Assembly: GCA_009649835.1 (NCBI GenBank)
Contig: PYCK01000103.1
Coordinates: 1-10,806 of the forward strand
Length of the DNA: 10,806 bases
From: Candidatus Methanocomedens sp.
GTDB lineage: Archaea > Halobacteriota > Methanosarcinia > Methanosarcinales > Methanocomedenaceae
Reading direction: 5' to 3'
Part shown: piece by piece, positions 6,162-10,806 of the stretch
Numbering within the stretch: position 1 is the first letter of the stretch
Layout: the number at the start of each line of letters is the position of its first letter
The notes under the pieces: model-generated
Database searches by the model: none
The model's input: only the letters and a program-made list of their open reading frames with translations
Told to the model about the DNA's origin: nothing
Translations under genes and position numbers: made by a program

Positions 6162-8306
6162 ATGTTACCTGAGGACGATTATAAAAAGATTGCAAAGCGG
6201 CTGGGCAGGGAGCCCACCGAAGTTGAACAGGGCTGTTTTTTGAACCTGTGGAGCGAACACTGCTCGTACCGTTCCAGCTCATCGATATTGAAAACCTTTA
6301 CCACCACAGGTGAGCGGGTCATCATCGGTCCCGGGGATGATGCCGCTATTGTCCGTCTTGAGGACGGCTGGGTAATGGCCATCGGGATGGAGAGCCATAA
6401 CCACCCATCATATGTTGACCCCTACAACGGTGCAGCCACAGGTGTGGGTGGGATCGTGCGGGATATCATTTCCATGGGTGCACGGCCCATAGCCCTGATG
6501 GACCCCTTGTATTTCGGGCCGCTCGATAATGAAAAGAACAGGTATCTTTTCGAGCATGTGATAATGGGCATTGCCGGATACGGTAACTGCATCGGCGTAC
6601 CTGTGGTGCGGGGAGAGGCCTATTTCCATGAAAGTTTCAGCGGTAACCCACTGGTGAATGTGGTATGCGTAGGCCTGGCCCGCGAGGATAAGATCGTTAC
6701 TGCCATTGCCCAGAAGGCTGGCAACAAGCTGGTGCTAATGGGTTCGTCCACTGGCAGGGACGGGATGGGCGGTGCGTCCTTTGCATCCAGGGACTTAAGC
6801 GAGGAATCGGAATCAGAGGAACGGCACAGTGTCCAGATAGGCGATCCCTTCGCAGAGAAACTTGTCATGGAAGCCACTCTTGAAGCCATTGATAAGGGAT
6901 TGGTACTGGCATGTCGTGACCTTGGAGCCGCAGGCCTTGTCGGGGCCAGCAGCGAGATGGCAGCCAATGGCGAACTTGGTGCCTATATTATTGCTGATAA
7001 TGTTCACCTGAGGGATGAGAGCCTGACACCTTTTGAGATAATGATATCCGAATCCCAGGAGCGCATGGTACTGGAAGTGGAGCCCGGTAATGTAGATAAG
7101 GTGCTGGCAATAGCAGACAAATACGACCTCAAGGCCAACCTGATCGGCGAACTCACACAAAAAACCCAGTATGTGGTGGAGTATAAGGGCGAAATAGTAG
7201 CAGATATGCCAATACTGTTCCTGTGCGGCGGCGCACCCACATCCGAACTGGATTTTATACCGCCCGGTATAGAGAGGAATGCTGAAAAACCGCCCGTGCC
7301 CGGAGATATCAAGGACACAATCTTAAAACTGCTTGCCAGACCCAATATCGCTTCAAAGGAATGGGTATACAGGCAGTATGACCATGAAGTGCAGGTGCGT
7401 ACCGTGATCAAGCCGGGTATGGATGCCGGTGTACTGCGGATCATTGACGATACCCAGGGACTTGCCCTGTCCTGCGGCTGTAATCCTGCCCATGTTGAGG
7501 CTGACCCTTACAACGGCGGGGCCGGAACAGTTATCGAGAATGCCATGAACCTTGCTGCTGTGGGTGCCAGACCCATAGCACTGGTGGACTGCCTGAACTT
7601 CGGGAACCCTGAGCGCTCTGAGATATTCTACCAGTTCAAACAGGCATCATTGGGACTGGGCGATGCTGCAAGGAAATTGAAGACACCTGTGGTAGGTGGA
7701 AATGTATCTTTCTACAACGAGAGTGACGAGTTCGGGAGTGCCATTGCACCCACGCCGAGCATCGGCATGGTGGGATGGGTCAGGGACCTGGGAACCATTC
7801 CTGCAGGTACCTTCCGGCACACGGACGAGACCGTGATACTTGTGGGTGATACAAAGGACGAGCTTGGGGCAAGTGAGTATTATTCCATGCTTGGGCTGGA
7901 CAACAATGGTGTTACGCCCGGGTTGCCTGAGAATATTGATACGGTCATCGATACACTGATACGTGCCGTGGAATCTGGTCTTATAACAGCCGCACATGAC
8001 ATATCCAACGGCGGGCTGGCAGTTACGCTGTGCGAGATGGTGGAACAGATAGGCGCAGAAATTGATATTACAGGTATATGTGCAAGGGACGATGATGCCC
8101 TGTTCTCGGAATCATACGGCAGGATGGTCATCACTACCAGTGAACCGGAAGAAGTGCTGGATATGATGTCAGGTATTGACTGTACAGTACTTGGAAAGAC
8201 AAGTGGAAATGGTCTGTCAATTAAAACCCGCAATAGTAACCTGAACTTGTCAAAAGATGAAATAGAAGATGCCAGGAACAGTCTCTCCCGGCTTATGATG
8301 GATTGA
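6162..8306 (+). CDS. purL: Phosphoribosylformylglycinamidine synthase, subunit PurL
   Basis: PurL is the ATP-dependent synthetase subunit that converts FGAR to FGAM in purine biosynthesis. It uses ammonia from glutamine supplied by PurQ, with PurS as bridging partner. The 714-residue length is that of the small PurL form, not the fused ~1300-residue enzyme. The family motifs are in order. LWSEHCSYRSS (29-39) includes the conserved His33, and ESHNHPS (77-83) and DPYNGAATGVGGIVRD (86-101) follow. GRDGMGGASFAS is at 198-209. The internally duplicated second half has DPYNGGAGTVIENAMN (448-463), VDCLNFGNPE (475-484), VVGGNVSFYNES (510-521) and AAHDISNGGLA (610-620). purS and purQ are not in the window. 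The ATG at 6162 has only a weak ribosome site (AGAGAG), which fits translation coupled to the HTH-CBS gene 29 bp upstream. It ends with TGA, before a large inverted repeat. Confidence 0.97.
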   Translation: MLPEDDYKKIAKRLGREPTEVEQGCFLNLWSEHCSYRSSSSILKTFTTTGERVIIGPGDDAAIVRLEDGWVMAIGMESHNHPSYVDPYNGAATGVGGIVRDIISMGARPIALMDPLYFGPLDNEKNRYLFEHVIMGIAGYGNCIGVPVVRGEAYFHESFSGNPLVNVVCVGLAREDKIVTAIAQKAGNKLVLMGSSTGRDGMGGASFASRDLSEESESEERHSVQIGDPFAEKLVMEATLEAIDKGLVLACRDLGAAGLVGASSEMAANGELGAYIIADNVHLRDESLTPFEIMISESQERMVLEVEPGNVDKVLAIADKYDLKANLIGELTQKTQYVVEYKGEIVADMPILFLCGGAPTSELDFIPPGIERNAEKPPVPGDIKDTILKLLARPNIASKEWVYRQYDHEVQVRTVIKPGMDAGVLRIIDDTQGLALSCGCNPAHVEADPYNGGAGTVIENAMNLAAVGARPIALVDCLNFGNPERSEIFYQFKQASLGLGDAARKLKTPVVGGNVSFYNESDEFGSAIAPTPSIGMVGWVRDLGTIPAGTFRHTDETVILVGDTKDELGASEYYSMLGLDNNGVTPGLPENIDTVIDTLIRAVESGLITAAHDISNGGLAVTLCEMVEQIGAEIDITGICARDDDALFSESYGRMVITTSEPEEVLDMMSGIDCTVLGKTSGNGLSIKTRNSNLNLSKDEIEDARNSLSRLMMD

Positions 8307-8337
8307 TTATAGTCAAGAACCAAACAATTTAAACTAT

Positions 8338-8405
8338 CTTTGCGGACTTTGCGCTCTTTGCGGTGACAAAAATCATACACCGCAAAGCACGCAAAGAGCG
8401 CAAAG
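8338..8405. repeat. Inverted repeat made of six CTTTGCG heptamers
   Basis: Three CTTTGCG copies (8338, 8347, 8356) at 9-bp period face three reverse-complement CGCAAAG copies (8381, 8390, 8399), also at 9-bp period. The 28-bp arms (8338-8365 and 8378-8405) match at 24 positions around a 12-bp spacer. The element lies between the convergent ends of purL and the propeller gene, where a hairpin could mark the 3' ends of both transcripts. It resembles intergenic repeats of this general type seen in many bacteria and archaea (recollection, not searched). Confidence 0.85.
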
Positions 8406-8441
8406 TGTTTAGGATATATGTCAAAACTATAGTTCCCGAAT

Positions 8442-9482
8442 TTAACTTTTTCTCCTACCCTTAATGATCTTCCTGATAAATACCAGAACGACCAGGATTA
8501 CAATTACGCCTCCCGGGATCACAAGGTCGTTAATGTTGCTTTTTGGATCCTCATCTTCCACGTTCGGGGTCTGTAATGGTGTGGGCGTGGGCGTGGCATT
8601 TTCAGGCTCTATATATATGGCTGCAGCCCATACATCCAAGTTCAGGTCCTGGTACGTGGTATATGCCAGCATTGTACCGTCATGGCTCCAGTCAGGCTGG
8701 GTCTGGTCCCTGGATTCCTGGATCAGGGTTGTATTATTAGTACCGTCTGGCCTGATAATACGTATGTCAAAATCGCCGTTCTCATCAGAGGAATAGGCGA
8801 TCCAGTTTCCGCAGGGGCTCCATGCCGGGTCGAGCTGTTCATAGCTGTCATTGGTAACCTGGATATTATTAGAGCCGTCAGCGTTCATTACCCAGAGATC
8901 GCCATCGAATGAATAAACTATCCTGGAACTATCAGGGCTCCATGCCGGTGTCTTGACAGTTGTCTGGTAAAAGGTCAACCTGGTAATGTTTGAAGTATCA
9001 GGTTCCATGGTCCAGATCTCATAATTATAGTTGACCCTGCCCAGGTACAGTATCTTTGTATTGTTATGGTTCCAGAAAGGGTTCTGCTGGTCGGTTTTAT
9101 TGCTGCTTAATTGCCTGGGTATGACATCTTCATCTTCTGCGATCCAGATGTCAAGGTGGCGGTCGCGCTTGAAGGAATACTGGGAGGTATATAATATTCC
9201 TTTTTCTCCCCAGTCGGACTGGCCCAGCCAATCAGTACTCTGGAGATGCATAATCTTGTTGGAACCGTCCAGGTCCATAATCCACAATTCATAGCCATAG
9301 CGCCCGTCTACAGTATAGACGAGTTTAGAATCATCAGGGGCCCAGGAAGGGTCATATTCCTCCATCGAACTATTGGTCAACTGGAACGGGGCGGTCACAC
9401 TGGGTAAATCACCGGCTGTGGCTGAAGGAACAAAGCACAGCAGGATTGTGATGAGAATGAAAGATATTTTTATTTTCCTCAT
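8442..9482 (-). CDS. Secreted TolB-like beta-propeller, membrane-anchored
   Basis: This 346-residue protein begins with a signal peptide: KIK, a hydrophobic stretch to about residue 18, and a likely cleavage near ATAG (21-24). About six WD40-like PD40 propeller blades follow, each with a W-x-x-D/N-x-x-x-x-Y pattern and an ELWIMDLDGSN-like turn. Their centres are at about 46-75, 88-118, 134-165, 179-204, 219-249 and 263-290. A TPTPTPLQTP linker (297-306) leads to one membrane helix (about 322-337) and a basic KIIKGRRKS tail. The protein should sit outside the cell, tethered by its C-terminus. The blades resemble those of bacterial TolB, but archaea lack the Tol-Pal system, so the role is unknown; binding of ligand or surface protein is the usual guess. 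The IPGG before the helix only faintly recalls PGF-type sorting signals. The start has a short GTGA match four bases upstream. The gene is convergent to purL and divergent from purB. Confidence 0.9.
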   Translation of the reverse strand: MRKIKISFILITILLCFVPSATAGDLPSVTAPFQLTNSSMEEYDPSWAPDDSKLVYTVDGRYGYELWIMDLDGSNKIMHLQSTDWLGQSDWGEKGILYTSQYSFKRDRHLDIWIAEDEDVIPRQLSSNKTDQQNPFWNHNNTKILYLGRVNYNYEIWTMEPDTSNITRLTFYQTTVKTPAWSPDSSRIVYSFDGDLWVMNADGSNNIQVTNDSYEQLDPAWSPCGNWIAYSSDENGDFDIRIIRPDGTNNTTLIQESRDQTQPDWSHDGTMLAYTTYQDLNLDVWAAAIYIEPENATPTPTPLQTPNVEDEDPKSNINDLVIPGGVIVILVVLVFIRKIIKGRRKS

Positions 9483-9521
9483 GATTTCACGTCAATATTT
9501 TTTTTCAGGCTTGAAATTGTA

Positions 9522-9530
9522 GATATTTAT
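9522..9530 (-). promoter_or_regulatory. Candidate TATA box for the propeller gene
   Basis: Read on the minus strand this is ATAAATATC, about 40 bp upstream of the propeller ATG. It would give a leader of about 15 nt. Support is by position only. Confidence 0.4.
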
Positions 9531-9643
9531 GATAAAATTTATTTCAGGTTTGCCAGTAATACTTTATAAGCCTAATCATATAAATCATTGGGCTATTCCC
9601 GTGATTTTTGAGATTTTTTATTATTTTCTGGTATGATCCAGAA

Positions 9644-9715
9644 AACCGCAGAGGTACGCAGAGATACGCAGAGAAAAATAACAACCCTCTGCGATCCTCC
9701 GCGCCCTCTGCGGTT
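9644..9715. repeat. Inverted repeat built from CGCAGAG heptamers
   Basis: CGCAGAG occurs at 9647, 9657 and 9667. The opposite orientation occurs as CTCTGCG at 9687 and 9706, with a variant CTCCGCG at 9697. The arms (9644-9673 and 9687-9715) begin and end with AACCGCAGAGG and its complement and enclose a 13-bp spacer. It shares its design and a similar core with the CTTTGCG element at 8338-8405, so the two are probably variants of one repeat type. It lies between divergent genes, so a terminator role is unlikely here. Confidence 0.82.
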
Positions 9716-9788
9716 AATCTTTTTGCCATGACCCATTTATCCGGAAGAAAATAAAAAGTCTCTGATTTTTTTATGTCAATGGACAGCA

Positions 9789-9829
9789 TTTATGTTAATT
9801 AACCACATTATCCGGTTACAGGTGAAGGA
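9789..9829 (+). promoter_or_regulatory. Candidate purB promoter and ribosome binding site
   Basis: TTTATGTTAA (9789-9798) is a TATA-like box about 35-45 bp before the purB ATG. GGTGA (9821-9825), within AGGTGAAGG, is a good archaeal Shine-Dalgarno match with a 7-base spacing. The ribosome site is convincing; the TATA box is tentative. Confidence 0.6.
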
Positions 9830-9832
9830 AAA

Positions 9833-10806
9833 ATGGCAATCCATCCAATTGAATTTCGTTACGGTACTGCTGAAATGAAGCAGGTATGGAGTGAAGAATC
9901 TAAACTTATAAAATTACTCCAGGTAGAGGCAGCCCTGGCCAGGGCTGAAGCTGATGTGGGCATGATACCAGGGGATGCAGCCGATACTATTGCAGCAGCA
10001 GTGGATAGTGTGAAACTTGAACGGGTCAATGAGATAGAGGACGAGATACACCACGATATGATGGCTGTGGTCATGGCAATGTCAGAGCAGTGTGGGACAG
10101 CAGGCAAATGGGTTCATTTCGGTGCTACTTCCAATGATATGCTGGATACCCAGCTTGCCCTGCAGATAAAGGAGAGTATTGCCCTGCTGCGCAGCAAGAC
10201 CGTAGCTGTCAGGGATGCCCTTGTTGAAAGGGCCAATGAGCATAAAACCACGGTCTGTGTCGGCAGGACGCACGGGCAGATAGGAGTGCCCACCACCTAC
10301 GGCCTGCGCTTTGCAGTCTGGGCCAGCGAGATGGACAGGCACCTCACAAGACTGGACGAACTGGAGCCCAGGGCCGCAGTGGGCCAGATGACGGGTGCTG
10401 TAGGTACCCAGGCTGCTTTCGGGGCGGACGGTATTGAGATACAGCAGCGGACAATGGAATACCTGGGCCTGGGCTCTGTGGAGGTATCCACCCAGATCAT
10501 ACAGCGGGACAGGCATGCCGAGTTCGTGATGTGGATGGCAAACACGGTCACTACCCTGGATAAGATATGCGTGGAATTCCGCTCTTTGCAGCGCAGCGAG
10601 ATCGCAGAAATAGAGGAGAGTTTCGGTAAGAAACAGGTGGGTTCGTCCACCATGCCCCACAAACGCAATCCTATTAAGAGCGAGCAGGTTTGCGGGCTGG
10701 CCCGAATCGTCAGGGCTATGGTTGAGCCTGAACTGCTGAACAATACGCTGTGGGATGAGCGGGACCTGACCAACAGTTCCTGCGAGCGTGTGATCTTCCC
10801 AGAGAC
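9833..10806 (+). CDS. purB: Adenylosuccinate lyase, cut by the window edge
   Basis: PurB cleaves fumarate from SAICAR in IMP synthesis and from adenylosuccinate in AMP synthesis, so it acts twice in the purine pathway. The window holds 324 complete codons of an enzyme usually near 450 residues, so the C-terminal quarter is missing. Superfamily motifs are clear. EIHHDMMAV is at 71-79, where His74 corresponds to a conserved catalytic-region histidine. GATSNDMLDT is at 97-106. VGRTHGQIG (143-151) carries the likely catalytic His147. The fumarate-lyase signature GSSTMPHKRNPIKSE is at 270-284 with the mobile-loop serines 271/272. DLTNSSCER follows at 311-319, as in archaeal PurB. The superfamily also includes argininosuccinate lyase and fumarase, but the GRTHGQ and SSTMPHKRNP details fit PurB best. 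The ATG is supported by AGGTGAAGG. It follows purL by about 1.5 kb but is separated from it by an opposite-strand gene, so it has its own promoter. Confidence 0.95.
   Translation, partial: MAIHPIEFRYGTAEMKQVWSEESKLIKLLQVEAALARAEADVGMIPGDAADTIAAAVDSVKLERVNEIEDEIHHDMMAVVMAMSEQCGTAGKWVHFGATSNDMLDTQLALQIKESIALLRSKTVAVRDALVERANEHKTTVCVGRTHGQIGVPTTYGLRFAVWASEMDRHLTRLDELEPRAAVGQMTGAVGTQAAFGADGIEIQQRTMEYLGLGSVEVSTQIIQRDRHAEFVMWMANTVTTLDKICVEFRSLQRSEIAEIEESFGKKQVGSSTMPHKRNPIKSEQVCGLARIVRAMVEPELLNNTLWDERDLTNSSCERVIFPE

Larger units (their letters stand above)
9483..9832. other. Divergent intergenic region between the propeller gene and purB
   Basis: This 350-bp AT-rich region carries the promoter of the propeller gene on its left, a large inverted repeat (9644-9715) in the middle and the purB promoter and ribosome site on its right. 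An open frame on the minus strand (9544-9789) is translated repeat sequence and is not a gene. The palindrome GTTAATTAAC (9794-9803) overlaps the end of the candidate purB TATA box. No RNA gene is visible. Confidence 0.6.

Noticed and set aside
9544..9789. Open frame of 81 codons on the minus strand between the propeller gene and purB
   Set aside because: Its middle is a translation of the CGCAGAG inverted repeat (AEGAEDRR and LCVPLRF phrases), a common false gene call for such repeats.
10082..10660. Minus-strand frame of 192 codons opposite purB
   Set aside because: It is antisense to clear PurB motifs and shows no family resemblance of its own.

Overview
The window looks like chromosomal DNA from a euryarchaeote, most likely a methanogen or ANME relative in the Methanosarcinales/Methanomicrobia. 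This rests on recognising gene families, not on a database search. The archaeal markers are a class I lysyl-tRNA synthetase with a HIGN signature, a thermosome subunit with a GGM-rich tail, a stand-alone PurL, a helix-turn-helix/CBS regulator of archaeal type, and promoters with TATA-like boxes. There are no rRNA or tRNA genes, no CRISPR array and no transposase.

Layout. Positions 1-196 hold no gene I recognise. A small DUF2283 gene (197-409) and lysS (478-1986) lie on the minus strand. A divergent promoter region (1987-2199) separates lysS from the thermosome gene (2200-3867, plus). The thermosome gene ends in a perfect palindrome followed by a T-tract, probably a terminator. Then comes a plus-strand series: a 388-residue P-loop protein of unknown function (3987-5153), an array of eight 8-bp repeats, an 80-residue unknown protein (5209-5451), a helix-turn-helix plus two-CBS regulator (5572-6132) behind a perfect 9-bp inverted repeat, and purL (6162-8306). 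A minus-strand gene for a secreted, membrane-anchored beta-propeller protein (8442-9482) follows. The right edge cuts purB (9833 onward, plus) after 324 codons.

How the genes fit together. The thermosome (protein folding) and LysRS (translation) are housekeeping genes on a divergent promoter. PurL (step 4 of IMP synthesis) and PurB (SAICAR cleavage and AMP formation) act in the same pathway and lie about 1.5 kb apart, with the propeller gene between them. The HTH-CBS regulator ends 29 bp before purL. CBS pairs commonly bind adenine nucleotides, so it is a reasonable candidate for an adenylate-responsive regulator of purine synthesis, but this is inference.

The points most worth a second look are the unknown P-loop protein; the 8-bp array that supplies both the stop codon of that gene and the start codon of the next; the palindrome upstream of the HTH-CBS gene; and two large inverted repeats built from 7-bp cores (CTTTGCG and CGCAGAG) that bracket the propeller gene. 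I found no clear evidence of a new defence or mobile system.
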